Assembly (NCBI RefSeq): GCF_046630445.1
Contig: NC_092336.1
Location: forward strand, 205,191,001-205,255,000
Direction of reading: 5' to 3'
Length of the DNA: 64,000 nt
Source: Rutidosis leptorrhynchoides
Lineage: Eukaryota > Streptophyta > Magnoliopsida > Asterales > Asteraceae
Shown here: piece after piece, positions 22,592 through 35,560 of the stretch
How positions within the stretch are numbered: the stretch's first letter is position 1
Layout: the number at the start of each line of letters is the position of its first letter
Notes under the pieces: generated by a model
What the model was told of the DNA's origin: nothing
Database searches by the model: none
The model's input: the letters and a program-made list of their open reading frames with translations, nothing else
Translations under genes and position numbers: made by a program

Positions 22592-25500
22592 ATGTCATAT
22601 AAACATAAATCTCAATCTCAATTGTTCTTATTCTTGTTCTTGTTCTTGTTCTGCTGTTCTTTAGTGTTTGCAAAGGTGGTGGAAGTTAATGATGAAGCTT
22701 CGATTATGTTATTGATTAAATCTCATCTTATTGATCCTTTAGATCAACTTAAAGATTGGAAGATCACTGAAGAACACAATTCACATTGTAATTGGACTGG
22801 AATTGTGTGTAATTCAATTGGAGAAATCGAAAAACTTGATCTTTCGAAAAGGAATTTAAGTGGGCGAATTTCGGATGAAATTCAAAATCTTCGGAGTCTT
22901 ACTTCATTAAACTTATGTTGTAATGGGTTCGCTACACCGTTGCCTAGATCATTTTCGAACCTTACGAAGCTTCAAACAGTTGATTTGAGTCAGAATTATT
23001 TTGTTGACTCTTTTCCTAAAGGTTTAGGAATGGCGATCGGGCTGACTTTACTTAACGCCTCGAGTAACAACTTTTCAGGTGATATTCCCGAGGATCTTGC
23101 GAACAATACGGTGTTAGAGACGTTGGATTTACGAGGTAACTTCTTCGTAGGGTCAATTCCGGTGTCGTTCAGGAGTTTGGGGAAGTTAAAGTTTCTCGGG
23201 CTTTCGGGGAATAATCTAACGGGCCCGATACCAAGAGAAATCGGGGAGCTTTCGTCTTTGGAGAGTATTATTCTCGGGTATAACGAGTTTTCGGGTGCTA
23301 TTCCGGTAGAGTTCGGGAATTTGACGAGTTTGAAGTATCTTGATCTTGCGTATGGGAATCTCGGGGGTTCAATTCCCCAGGAGCTCTGGAATTTAAAAGC
23401 GTTGGAAGCAATGTTCTTGTATAAGAACAATCTCGAAGGAAAGATTCCTTCCGAGATTAGGAAGTTGACTTCTTTGACTCAGCTGGATCTCTCGGATAAC
23501 TTGTTATCCGGCGAGATCCCAGCTGAGATATCAGAATTGAAGAGCTTACAGCTCTTCAATGTGATGTCAAATAAACTCACGGGTTCGGTTCCTTCGGGAA
23601 TTAGTAAACTGAGTCAACTCAGAGTTCTCGAGTTATGGAACAATTCCTTTTCGGGGTCTCTTCCCGATGACCTCGGGTTAAACTCGCCTCTCGAATGGGT
23701 TGATCTATCATCGAATTCTTTCACAGGACGAATCCCCGATAGCATATGTCATCAAGGTAATCTAACGAAACTTATTCTCTTCAATAACAAGTTTTCGGGT
23801 CCGATTCCAACCGGACTATCAACATGTAATTCGTTAGTACGCGTTCGTATGCAAAACAACTTCATTTCGGGTGTAATTCCAGTCGGATTCGGTAGTCTTG
23901 AAAAACTTCAACGACTCGAACTAGCAAACAACAACCTAACAGGTCAAATCCCGAACGACATTTCCTTATCGACTTCCCTTTCGTTCATCGATTTCTCCCG
24001 AAATCAACTCCAATCGTCACTTCCATCTTCAATTCTCTTGATCCCGAACCTTCAAAACTTTCTCGTTTCGGGAAACAATCTGATCGGGAAAATCCCCAAT
24101 CAATTTCAAGACTGTCCTTCTCTTTCGATCCTCGATCTATCTTCTAACCAATTCACCGGGACCGTTCCCTCTAGTATTGCTTCCTGCCAAAAGTTAGTTT
24201 ACTTAAACCTCAAAAGTAACCAACTAACCGGCGAAATCCCGGTGCCCATCGCCATGATGGGCACCCTCGCGGTTTTAGATCTTTCCAGCAACTCCTTAAC
24301 CGGAGAAATCCCCGAAAGCTTCGGGAACTCGCCGGCTCTGGAGTCGTTAAACGTATCCTACAACCGACTTCAAGGCCCGGTTCCCGAAAACGGGATGCTT
24401 AGAACGATAAACCCGAGTGATCTAGTCGGAAACAATGGTCTATGCGGTAACGTACTACCTCCGTGCACAGGCAGCACGAGTCACAATTCACGACACAAGC
24501 GTTTGCACACGAGACACATGATCACCGGCTGGGTGATCGGTATGTCTGTCGTGTTAGCCGTTTTAATGGCAGCTTTCGCAGGTAAAACGTTGTACTGTAA
24601 ATGGTATACGAATGGGGGTTGTTTCGAAAAGAGATTCGAGATGGGAAAAGGCGAATGGCCGTGGCGTTTAATGTCATTTCAGAAACTGAATTTCAACAGT
24701 AACGATATTCTGAACTGCGTAAAAGAATCAAATGTGATTGGAATGGGAGCTACTGGAGTTGTTTACAAAGCTGAAATCGCGCGAACGAACACTATCGTGG
24801 CGGTTAAAAAGCTATGGAGCACTAAAAACGACATCGAATTGGGAAGCAGTGCGGGTGATTTCGTCGGTGAAGTTAACGTGTTGGGGAAACTACGACATCG
24901 AAACATTGTTAGATTGTTGGGGTATCTTCATAATAATACGAATGCGATGATTGTTTACGAGTATATGAGTAATGGGAGTTTAGGCGAAGCATTACATGGG
25001 CCTGGGAGGTTGTTGGTTGATTGGGTTTTGAGATATAATATTGCTGTTGGTGTCGCTCAAGGGCTGTCGTATTTACATCATGATTGTTACCCGCCAGTGA
25101 TCCATCGTGATGTGAAGCCGAATAACATTTTGTTAGACGGGAACTTGGAGGCCCGAATCGCGGATTTCGGGCTGGCTCGGATGATGGTCAAGAAAAATGA
25201 GACCGTTTCGATGGTTGCTGGATCTTATGGTTACATCGCCCCGGGTAAGTTTGTAAATTGATAGATCTAGTTACTACTTGAACTAGTCGTTACGTTTTAA
25301 AAATGTTTGTTTGGGGTAATGTACTTTTTGTCAGTTGTACTGTTAAAACCTGTTATTCAGGTCACCTGGTAACTGGATTTGTACCTGTTGACCCAAATAA
25401 AAGTACAACTGCCAAATTTTATATATACCTAAAGTACATTTTGTTTAAATTTTTCGGGTTAACTAAGAATTACTTATTTTGATTGCAGAATACGGATACA

Positions 25501-25901
25501 CGTTAAAGGTCGATGAAAAGAGTGATATATACAGTTACGGGGTGGTTTTAATGGAACTGATAACTGGAAAACATCCGATCGAACCTGAATTTGGTGATTC
25601 GGTTGACATAGTAGAATGGGTTCGGAGAAAAATTAGAGATAACAAACCGTTAACGGAAGTAGTAGATCAAAATGTAGGAAACTGCAAACATGTAGAAGAA
25701 GAGATGTTGTTAGTACTCAGAATAGCATTAATTTGTACTGCAAAGCTTCCGAAAGATCGACCCTCGATGAGAGATGTTATAAGCATGCTCGAGGAAGCGA
25801 GACCGAGAAGAAAAAGTAGCGGGAATAGCAACACAGTCCCCACAAGTAACGATAAAGATAAACCTGTTTTTAGTACGTCGCCTGTAAACGATTTGCTGTA
25901 A
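22592..25901 (+). CDS. LRR receptor-like kinase, MIK1/PXY-like (LRR-XI)
   Basis: Plasma-membrane receptor kinase with two exons: 22592-25244 and 25489-25901. The intron is 244 bp, with donor gtaagt, acceptor ttgcag and phase 1, and sits between the APE-region codons GYIAP and EYGYT. The product is about 1021 residues. A signal peptide (residues about 10-28, an LF repeat then CCSLVFAK) precedes the LRR N-cap with HCNWTGIVC. Around twenty LRRs of the plant LxxNxLxGxIP type follow. After [12 protein letters not shown] comes one membrane segment ([19 protein letters not shown]). The kinase shows [22 protein letters not shown] and DFGLA, so it is an active-looking RD kinase. Family members bind peptide ligands of the CLE or LURE type. 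Orthology to MIK1 (PXL2) is my recognition and was not tested. The ATG at 22592 is chosen because no ATG lies upstream in frame before a stop. Confidence 0.93.
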
Positions 25902-26718
25902 ATGGGTTTGAAGAAACGGAATGGTACTGAGAAGAATTTGTGCAGCTGGAGCGCGATTTTCTGTTAATTATGTGTAGTTATTATGCATATTTTGTAAGTT
26001 TTTTTGTTAATTATGTGTAGAAAAGTATGTTGATTCTTACTGAAAATAATGTAATCATACCACCTCATTCTTATAAGTAAATGAGTTCAGATTTTGTTTT
26101 AAATGGAAATACATGAATTTAGAAAACTTTAGTTTTATCTCTAATGTGAGGAGTTAAGTTAGATAATTAACCAGGGACAAAGGCAGATCCTAAATTGTTA
26201 AAATTGAAAGCCAGATTACTATTGTAATAACAGTAATTCTAATCATATCTAACTCTGCAATTAGGCAAAGGCAAATAGTACAACTGTACAAGACAACTCT
26301 TCAGACTTCTAGTTACATTTGAATTTTACTTTATTCTTACTGAAAATAGGTTTGGGGCAAAGTTGCAACTATTTACAGCTATAAGAACAATGTGTTAATA
26401 GTAGTGGCTAAATGAAATTTATAGGTTAACTTTATGTTTTAGAGCTTTGTAGTTGTAAGCAAGAAATGGTGAAACCAACATGATCAAAAACATGCATCTC
26501 TTACAATGAAAGTTGGAGCAATCAAGAGATGAATACCGCTTGCACGGTATCTATAACCGGATATTAATTCTTTAGCATGCATCATAGATTCACAATACAA
26601 ACATTTTGTTTATAAACCAAAACCAAAATCATTATCACAAAAAACGCAAAAAAACGAACCCACCAACAACTCGGTCATTTTGTTCTTGTAGCAAGTAAAG
26701 AGTAGCATTGTCTCATCT
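25902..26718. other. convergent 3' UTR region between two host genes
   Basis: The kinase (plus) and the G3BP-like gene (minus) end tail to tail 817 bp apart. An AATAAT-type signal near 26044-26050 could serve kinase polyadenylation. No other gene or transposon is apparent. Confidence 0.6.
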
Positions 26719-29700
26719 TTAACGAAAGCCATTGCCATTGCCTCTGGCGTAAGAAGCACCACCGTAACGTCCTCCTCTTGGCGCATCACCTCGTCCTCTT
26801 CCACCTCCTCTTCCTCCTCCTGCTCAAATTAACCACCAACATGTCAACACTTGCATAATAATATCATTATGTTTAAATGTTTAACAAAAAGAGATCTGAT
26901 TTTCAAATATATTTAAGCTCGAAAGTGTCAGATATGAAGCAAACAGGACAATATGTAATGAAAATTAATAACTGAATATCTAATATCAAGGTTGTAACGG
27001 GGTCGTGACGAATCAAGCATTGACCGACGTTGACTTTTAGTATTAAATGAATCAAACATTACACATAAATAAATACAAAATTTTTTACCTAAGGTCAGGA
27101 GTTCGACTCCGTTGAGCTGCAATATTGCACTCAATGTTATCCCTGACCTGAAGTATCCACCCAGGTCGCTTTTCGCTTAGAGTGCAAAGGCAGCGGGGAT
27201 GGGGGTTTTACCGGACATGCCCTCGGATTGGTCCGGGTTTCCTCTAGGGCAGTAGTTGGGGGCGGGTTATGCAATTATGGGAGATGAACGCGTGGGTGGT
27301 TAAGTCCCCACTGGGTGATCCCAAACTGATGTCCAAAAAAAAAAAAAAAAAAAAACTGCAATAGCAGAAAAAATAAATCCGCGTATAACGGAAACGGGTA
27401 CATACTTCCACCGCGTGTACTACCACTGCTGTTGGCTCTCCTCTCTTCAATGTATACTTGCCTTCCAGCTAACTGAATTGGAGATGCCTATAACACACAA
27501 AAAATAAAAAAAAAAATAAAAAAAAACGCACGCTATTAAGCTTGGGGGAATGGGGAATTTAATATAACATAGACGATACCAAAAGAAAAATCATCTGAAT
27601 CATACTTTCAACAGGCTTTGTAAACTACACATTCTTAAGATACAAGTATATTGAGCACAAACCTCAATTGCTTTCTGAACACCCTTAAAGTCCTCAAACT
27701 CGACAAATGCAAAGCAAACACCAGAGTCCTGTAATTATTTAATTTAATTTAATGTTATGCCTTTGATTTAATTTGGCAAAAAAAAAAGGTGATGGGATAA
27801 AAGAAAAGACAATAACCTTGCGATTCTTCAAGAATACACCATCTTCCTTGATTTTACCAAAATTCTGGAACTCATCGAAAATTTCAATGCTAGTAACAGT
27901 AGTTGGCAAGTTCCTCACATAAACTGACTTTGAATCAACTAAAAAAACAATACAAGTACAAACAATTATTAGTTTTTCGAAAAGCCGCGTAAAAAACAAA
28001 GATAAATGTATGTAGTTCTTACATCTTTAGTGGGCCACTGGGCCTTCAAATATACTACCACCGTCCCATATTAATAGTCCAATATTAATAGTCCAGTAAT
28101 CCTTTTAGTTGTCCCAAATTAATTGTACACTTCCAAAAAAGAAAAAAAAAATAATGATGTAAAGTTCTTTTATACCTCATTTATGCATGTAAACAAAAAT
28201 GTAGGTAATAAGTAAGAGGCAAAACTGTAAAGTTCACAAAAAAGTACAAAACTGCAAAGTTTACAAAAAGTACTGTGTGATAATGAAATTTCTTAAACTG
28301 GACAATTAAATTGGGACTGAGGGAGTAGATCTTTTAAATTGCATATAAAAGTATGAAAGACACAAAACACAAAAGGTTAGATAATGAGAGGTAAGTTTGT
28401 TCACCTTCTTCAGTAGCGAATGATTCGTGTGGGACCTGAGTAGTAGTTGTTGATTCGGAGACGTAAGAAGCAGGTGGCGGCGGCTGAGCAACGGGTTCAG
28501 GAGTATGATGCCATTCGGTAGCGGCAGGTGTGACATTCTTAGTAACAGGTGGCGGCTGAGCGGGAACCGATGAAGACGTCTTCCCTTTCAATTGTAACTT
28601 TTGATATTCAACAAACACAGAAGAATATGAACGTGTTAGAACCAAATGAAGAACATATATAGCAAAACAAAAAATATGTTATACTAGAAGCAAGTATAAA
28701 ATAGAAGCAGATGATAGACACCGATAAAGCAAAACAATAAATTCTGTTGCCCGACTGAATTATTGAAATACTCGTTATATATTTGCTGATGATTTTTAAA
28801 AAATATTAAGATTATGGTTTGGGCAAATGCGACAAAAAGCAATGCAAAATATACTTCATTTCTAGTTCGATTAGTAGACTAAAAAACTGATATTGAAACT
28901 ACGTAGCTTAGTAAAACCAATTTCAATCACATAGACCAAATTAGAAATAATGTGTAATTTTATTATTAATCAATTTTGTCCTGGTACAAAATTAATCACA
29001 GCAACTAAAAAACCATGCACAAAACTATCCCAACGGCTTATATTTAGATACAAAATAGACACAATATGAGGTAGAAATTTCAACACATTTATATTAAGAA
29101 TGAGTCAACGTTCAAATTATCTTCCATCTCTAATCAGTCACATCATAAAATACACAAATAGCATAGGGGACATTTGGATGGGCTTAGTTTGGGAGTTCAT
29201 TGCTTATATAGCAAATAAGCTATAAATTTTGAGCTTATTTAGACTTCATCAAATTCTCCACTAAAAAGCTAGGCAAAATTTACTTATCCGAACACTAAAA
29301 TCTAAGTTTATTGTGTTAAGATAAGCAAATAAGCTATAATAATAAGCCCACCCAAACACCCCTTAGTAATAACATGTTGAACAAGTGTTGTACAGGTAGT
29401 ACTTTCAATGCATAAAGGACTCCTAAATTATTAAAATTGAAAAAATAGCAATTTTTAAGATTAACACGTACGATAGAAGCATATGTGAACTTCACAGGCT
29501 CTGCAATAGGCTCTTCCACAGCGGGAACTGGTTCTTGAGCATATTCTCTTGTGTTTTGATACACGGGCTCTTGAACATATTCATCATTGACTGTGTTTTG
29601 ATAAATAGGTTCTTGTTCTTGTTCTTGTTCTTGTTCTTGTTCTTGTTCTTGTACATAGTCATTCGTGTTGTGATGTTCTTCTAACGCTGGTTCTTCATCA

Positions 29701-31693
29701 TACTCTTCACTCTCGTATTCTTCTTGCTGCTCCTGTAAATGTTGAGTTTCTTCGAGGGTATTGTAGTAATTAACTTCATTTCCTTCCAAGTGTAACGAAT
29801 TAATATTTTCCCCTGTTTCAACCTCCAATGCGTCTTCACCGACTACAACGAACATTTCTAATATGAGCCCAAAATTTACTAAAACAAAAAATTATTTTCC
29901 CAAAATCCAAATTGATGAGAAAGCATTTGTTGATTTTACATCACACGTGTATTAAGCAAAGCAATCAATGCATACCATGCATATAAAATATAACTAGGTT
30001 TACATATGCACATAACAAAAGGTGGCAATTTCATCCCATACATAAAAAATGGGTCGGATTGAGTTTATATTGCATACCCAATGTTCCAAATCAATAAATT
30101 TGAATAACTACCTTATAATGAAACGGGTTGGAGATCGTATAATAAGTATTTTTATGCATCGAACTTTCTAAGTAATTGTTTTGCATAGATAATAGGTTGT
30201 TAATGAGATAATATAACTACATTACTTCCATATCTAACACGGGGATCGTTATTGTCTGCTTTAGAATGATAATTGGACAAGAGATATTTAAAACTGAAAT
30301 TCGATATCAATTAGTAATATATAAGATTACATCTAGTCATTTTACTGATATGGAAAGCATTGCTTGCTTTTTTCTTTAATCCCTCATAAAATATTTCTTG
30401 GTCTCCACTTCTGCTAATCCACATGTTTCTCTGTACTTGTTTAATTTTGTTTAGTCGTGGGATCTACACGTTTATTACTTGTTGTCATTATCTGTTTTCT
30501 TAAGATTTAGATTGACAATTTATGACTTTATGGTTTATATTTTCAAAATCATTATCCATTGCTCACTACGAATCACCTAAAACTCTAACCGTGCTACCCC
30601 GCTTCATTGCACGGGTATAAAGATACTACTAATCATGAATAGACATTCAAAAAGCTGTTAACTTTTACAAAAAAAAACCCTACGCCATACAATAATCCCA
30701 CGCCGTTTAACATAATATGAATCCATATAATGGTAAATAGCATATAACCAAATAAGTCATACCTAGTAACTCAGAAGGAGCAGAACTAATTGGCTGAGAG
30801 TCAACTTTGGTCTCGTGGGCCACAGGTGGCGGATGATGATGTGTAGCCTCCTCATTTACAAAGTGAAAGATGTCATTCAACACAAAGTAGCCCTTCTCTT
30901 GTGGAGCAAGAAAAAACGTCTGAAGAAACATTCTCCGGCCACTGAAAAGCTTCGATCTGACAACACCCGAAACCACCACAATTATGCCTTGGTTCCACGA
31001 TTCAAGAGAATTTATTGTCTTGATCTCGATACCACTATATTGTAGTGATTGGATAAGATTGTGTATTTGCTACAAAAAGAAAACAAATACAATATTCTAG
31101 ATATTAGTATCTCAATGCTAACAAACAACAAGCATGAAAAAATTTTAACCAAAATTTAGAGTAAAACCTTTTTGTTAAACCTAAGTGCAATAGTAAAACA
31201 AAAAAACATAAGCGACATGGATTAAGCACATTATTCAATGCAAAAGATTAAAATTAAACTTCAAAGAAGCATCATGAAGCAAAAGAGAAATGAAAAAGAG
31301 GCGTACAGAAAAGTGTAAAATCATTAAATACAGTTGGGAGATGTTTGAATGTGTGTTTTTTAATTGATAATTACCCTAGCAAGAATGAAAATAACAAATC
31401 ATTTGATTATAATGATAAATAACTTATTAAATTTATCAGTGAAGATCATTATTAATTGCAAGCCTTCGCTACAACAACAACAACAACAACAAAACCCAAT
31501 CCCACATGTGTGGGGTATGGGGGAGGTGAGACGTAGACAATCCTTCCTCTATCCTTGAATAAAGAGAAGTCATTTCTCCACCCCGAGTGACACACTCCAA
31601 GAGCTCTCTCTGTTCGACGGGTAAAGAGATTGCTTCCAACGGACCTCCGGCCAAAAAAAAAAAATAAATAAATAAATAAATAAATAATTTTTT

Positions 31694-31751
<58 letters not shown>

Positions 31752-33403
31752 TAAAATGGAAAACACGCCATGAAAATGGTATAATCAAATTTTCATGGGA
31801 TTTAGATCATGCCTGGGATTCAATTTAGGCTTTAAGCGGCCGTCAAGTCGCCAACAAATCGGCGCTTGCTGTTGCCTTACTTAAAAGAGCCGTAAAAAGA
31901 AAAAAAAATAAAAAATTTGATGAGCGGAGCTCAAGGCATATCAAGGAAACCTACACAAAAGAACAAAAAGATATATATGACCACATGCGAACAAACTTAA
32001 ACATACCTAAGCATCTAAATCTACAAACGTAAAGCATACAAAAAATAGAACATACCTACGTACAAACAAGCACCCATGCATACTTAACATCTACACACAT
32101 ACAAACATACGGGCATAACTACATACGCATACAACCATACATACAAACATAAACAAACATACATACAGCCAAAACATGCTAAAAGTGAACTAGATACACA
32201 CCTAAGCATACATATCTACATGCAAACACCTACATACATACGTACATATAATCGTACCTAAACATACGTAAAACATATATAAAACGACCATACCTACGTA
32301 CATACAAGCACACATACATATAGAGACAAAACACATACATACATACGGGCATACCTACCTACACATACATACATACATACATACAACATACAAACATAGA
32401 CATACATGCAAAAACATACATACAACATACAAATATAGACATACATAATGCGAACATAGATGCACGCATACAAACAACCAGACACCAATACGTACACAAA
32501 CAACCGTAAATACACAAACAACCAGACATAATTGCAAGCCTTCGCTAGTTTTGCGTAAATTAGATTTTATTGGTCCTAATATTTATAAAATCAAATTAAG
32601 CATTGTAAAGGAATGTGAAACTAATTATCTAACACTAATCACTTTGTGACACAATGAACTTGAGCTATCGCAACACATATAAAAAAAGAATATCCTAACT
32701 TCCATCAACTCATCATATTAGTATAACGCAAATGATGCATGTACAAATATCTAACAAAATATCATTGTAATACTTTAACAACTCAAGAACTGCAGCTTAC
32801 ACATTGCAACCAGCACATAACATAAACATACAACATGTTCACTACAACTTAAATACTCATAAACAGATTGTCAAACCCTAGCAAACCAAAGCAACTTTAC
32901 ATGATATCAATCAGAACCGTATCAGTTTCTACAAATTACCAAAACACTAAAAATCAAAACTTTATCAACCATCAACACTCGAAACACCTTAAACACACAT
33001 CCAAACACCACTAAACTAGGAGAGAGAAAAAAAAAGTTAGTATCAGCAAGATTCAATTTTACACTAATTTTGAATCAGCATATATCTTGATGCTACAATT
33101 TAAAGAATATTTAGCTGAAAATAGACTCACAAATATAGCAGATGCAGTTTCAGTAGATTCACCATCAACTCTAACAATAGAACTTGAATCAGCATAAAAC
33201 TGATGAACAAATTCAGGTTGTTGTTGAAGCACATGATAGTATTGCTGAACAAAGTATGAACCAACCTACACAAATTTATAAACAAACAAATTAACAATTT
33301 AAATCACTATCAATACTTTCAAATTTTAATTACATATATATGATTAACTTGTAATTTATAATACCTGAGATGCAGTAACAGAAGATGAGTACGAATTCGA
33401 CAT
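26719..33403 (-). CDS. G3BP-like protein: NTF2 domain, RRM, RGG tail
   Basis: Nine exons on the minus strand: 33365-33403, 33131-33265, 30763-31069, 29472-29857, 28405-28597, 27817-27938, 27663-27728, 27406-27487, 26719-26819. All phases join and all introns are GT-AG. The sum is 1431 bp, 476 residues. Residues about 13-130 form an NTF2-like domain (VGSYFVQQYYHVL, FYADSSSIVRV, LAPQEKGYFVLNDIFHFV). An acidic Q/E-rich middle includes an EQ dipeptide run. The RRM at about 345-420 has RNP2 VYVRNLP and RNP1 GVCFAFVEF. The C-terminus is RGG-rich (RGRGDAPRGG). This layout is that of plant G3BP / Rasputin homologues, RNA-binding proteins of cytoplasmic stress granules. The start is the first ATG (SNSYSSSVTASQ). 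Introns 2-5 and 8 are enlarged by transposons, yet every splice site is intact. Confidence 0.93.
27087..27355 (+). mobile_element. SINE in intron 8 of the G3BP-like gene
   Basis: A tRNA-like B-box (gagttcgactccg, near 27098) is followed by a GC-rich body and a run of 21 A at 27335-27355. The A-box is missing or decayed, so the 5' end may be truncated. It lies antisense to the host gene. No target duplication was identified. Confidence 0.65.
28055..28325. mobile_element. Stowaway-type MITE in intron 5
   Basis: The inverse ends ctaccaccgtcccatatt (left) and ctccctcagtcccaattt (right end read on the other strand) are of the plant Tc1/mariner MITE type. They are flanked by TA at 28053-28054 and 28326-28327. 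It is 271 bp with no coding capacity. Confidence 0.8.
29166..29362. mobile_element. hAT-like MITE in intron 4
   Basis: The left end ggggacatttggatgggctt and the inverted right end ggggtgtttgggtgggctta match with few changes. Length is about 197 bp. The inside repeats aataagctataa motifs in both orientations. An 8-bp target duplication is not clear, so exact ends may shift by a few bases. Confidence 0.7.
31471..31660 (-). mobile_element. Au-type SINE, TTG-repeat tail
   Basis: On the minus strand the body runs from ggccggaggtccgttggaag through attgtctacgtctcacctcc and ccacacatgtgggattgggt to a (TTG)n tail that abuts the target duplication. This body and tail resemble the widespread angiosperm Au SINE family as I remember it. 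The family name needs a database match. Confidence 0.65.
31980..32529. repeat. TACA/CATA-rich degenerate minisatellite
   Basis: About 550 bp are made of variants of acatacataca with interspersed cctacgtac and aaacaacc units. The stretch is C/A-rich on the plus strand and has no lasting reading frame that looks like a protein. It lies wholly inside the intron 2 insertion. A preceding (AAAT)n/(AAT)n tract is at 31664-31750. Confidence 0.8.
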
Positions 33404-33710
33404 AATTTATAACTAATAATTAATCGGATAAAAGAGACGATGCTATTAAAACCTAAAACCCTAAGGCGTAAGTTAGGTTTTTAGAGTGTAAACATATACT
33501 GTAGAAGTGTATATATATTGTTTCGTGTAATTGATAAAATTGATTGATAGAAATCAGGTTTTTGGAGAATGTAATTTGTATTTGGGGATTTAAGTGTACG
33601 GAGGATTTTTGAGCACAACTCATTTTTTTTTTTTTTTTTTTACACAACTATCATGTTTTATAGTATTGGATTGTATGATAGTATAAAGCGATTTTGTACA
33701 TAATAAAAAT
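33404..33710 (-). promoter_or_regulatory. 5' UTR and proximal promoter region of the G3BP-like gene
   Basis: Upstream of the ATG on the minus strand is AT-rich DNA with a tatatata at about 33509-33517, roughly 105 bp from the ATG. A T-run of about 19 lies at 33623-33641. The TATA assignment is a guess from distance only. Confidence 0.35.
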
Positions 33711-33956
33711 GAGTTATGAACATATTACTCCTCTTAATTTCGATATATCCCTCCCCTTTTTAAAAGGGGATTGATATATCCGCCTTCTACTATAAACAAT
33801 GCATTAACAAATTGTACTGTACAATTAAATAATGTATAAGTTTGGTGGATAAAGTAATTTCGATGTTGGAAAAATCATTACCCTTTTTAAAAATGGTCAC
33901 TCGGTCATAAAAGTTGTCACTAAATTAAAAAAGTATATGTGTCAACATAAATTGTA

Positions 33957-34171
33957 CTCGCTCCCTCTAATCTCACTATAAGTGTTTACATTTAACTTTC
34001 AAAGTTTTTTGTTGTTAACTTTGATCGTAATTATCTTTATGTGTGTTATATAATATTTGATAAAATATATATGAATGAATTGGGTTTTTGAACGCGAATT
34101 TATTTATATAACTTTTATCAAATAATATATAACACAAATAAAAATATTTATGGTCAAAGTTGATAAATCTA
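33957..34171. mobile_element. Stowaway-like MITE, right end lost
   Basis: After TA at 33955-33956 it begins ctcgctccctctaatctcac, a Stowaway-type start. Inside are inverse arms of about 50 bp (34014-34066 and 34107-34165; ttaactttgatcg opposite ggtcaaagttgataa). The right terminal part is missing where the LTR fragment begins at 34173. Confidence 0.6.
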
Positions 34172-34172
34172 A

Positions 34173-35240
34173 TGACCCGTCCTAATCCATCCGGACGAAT
34201 ACATTACAATTGATTACATCGCGAGGTACTTGACCTCTATATGATACATTTTACAAACATTACATTCGTTTTTGAAAAGACAATCTTTCATTACATCGAA
34301 AGTTGACGGCATGCATACCATTTCATAATATATCCAACTATAATTGACTTAATAATAATCTTGATGAACTCAACGACTCGAATGCAACGTCTTTTGAAAT
34401 ATGTCATGAATGACTCCAAGTAATATCTCTAAAATGAGCAAATGCACAGCGAAAGATTTCTTTCATACCTGAGAATAAACATGCTTTAAAATGTCAACCA
34501 AAAGGTTGGTGAGTTCATTAGTTTATCATAATCATTCATCATTTTAATAGACCATAAGATTTTCTTTATTTAATAATCATACACTCGCAAATGTTTAAAA
34601 ATCATTCATATGGATTGAACACCTGGTAACCGACGTTAACATAATGCATATAGAATATCCCCAAAACAAAAATCCATCTGTATTAATAACTCGAAGTACT
34701 AAAGCATACCATTTTCCAGTATGGGGGGAGTTAGGGCCCGTAGATCTACCTTTAGGATTCACGTCAATTAGGGTGTCTGTTCCATAATTCTTAGGCTACC
34801 AAGCTAAAAGGGTGATATTCGATTCGATAATCCAACCATATAATGTAATTTTCGAGTACTTGTGTCTATTTCGTCAAACATTTATAAAAACAGCGCATGT
34901 ATTCTCAGTCCCAAAAATATATATTGCAAAAGCATTTAAAAAGGGAGCAAATGAAACTCACCATACTGTATTTTGTAGTAAAAATACATATGACGTCATT
35001 GAACAAATATAGGGTTGGCCTTGGATTCACGAACCTATATCATTTGTATATTTATATTAAAACGTATATTTGTAATCGGATAAAATTTAATTATTGTTAG
35101 TGATATAGTTTTTGTATTAATAACTTATATTCATTTTATAATGTAAAAGCATTAATTTTGTTATGTTATATGTAATAAATATATTTATATATATAAAAAT
35201 CATTTGTTTGTTTAAAACAGTATTTTAATAATACAAGAAA
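34173..35240 (-). repeat. LTR fragment of a Tekay-like gypsy element
   Basis: It starts tgacccgtcctaatccatcc and follows the same order of motifs as the long LTRs at 37413 and 47252: gcgaggt.cttgacctctatatga, then cctgagaataaacatgcttt, then gttggtgagtt, gaacacctggtaaccgac, aggattcacgtcaattaggg and gattcacgaacctata. Similarity is partial, so it is a related but distinct family. No coding region is attached. Confidence 0.7.
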
Positions 35241-35249
35241 ATATTTGAA

Positions 35250-35386
35250 ATGATAACAATAATGATAATACTAATACTAATATTAATAATAATAATAATA
35301 ATAATAATAGTAGTAGTTTTTAATAAAATGTATGATGTAATAATAATGGTAATAATTTTGATAATATTAATTAATAATAATAATAA

Positions 35387-35444
<58 letters not shown>

Positions 35445-35502
35445 TAATAATAATAATAATTATTATTATTATTATTATTATAATAATAATAATAATAATA
35501 AC

Positions 35503-35537
<35 letters not shown>

Positions 35538-35560
35538 TAAAAATGATACGAGTACTAATA
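35250..35560. repeat. large AAT/ATT microsatellite
   Basis: The tract is almost only (AAT)n with a central switch to (ATT)n at about 35458-35480, which makes a self-complementary stretch. Open frames across it are artefacts of repeats of three bases. Confidence 0.95.

Larger units (their letters stand above)
31454..32546. mobile_element. 1.06-kb insertion with 17-bp target duplication in intron 2
   Basis: The 17-base sequence aattgcaagccttcgct occurs at 31454-31470 and again at 32530-32546. The 1059 bp between them are therefore one insertion event or a nested one. The left end is a SINE read on the minus strand; the rest is (AAAT)n, (AAT)n, a short unique part and a long TACA-rich array. 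A duplication of this length is typical of LINE-driven insertion. Confidence 0.75.

Noticed and set aside
31452-31771. Ile/Tyr/Leu/Val-run frames on the minus strand
   Set aside because: They translate AAT/AAAT microsatellite and SINE sequence.
32294-32529. CRISPR-like or telomere-like array
   Set aside because: The units are irregular TACA variants without spacers of fixed size, in a plant intron.
32294-32537. Cys/Tyr/Val-rich minus-strand frames
   Set aside because: They are products of the TACA/CATA array and not a cysteine-rich peptide gene.
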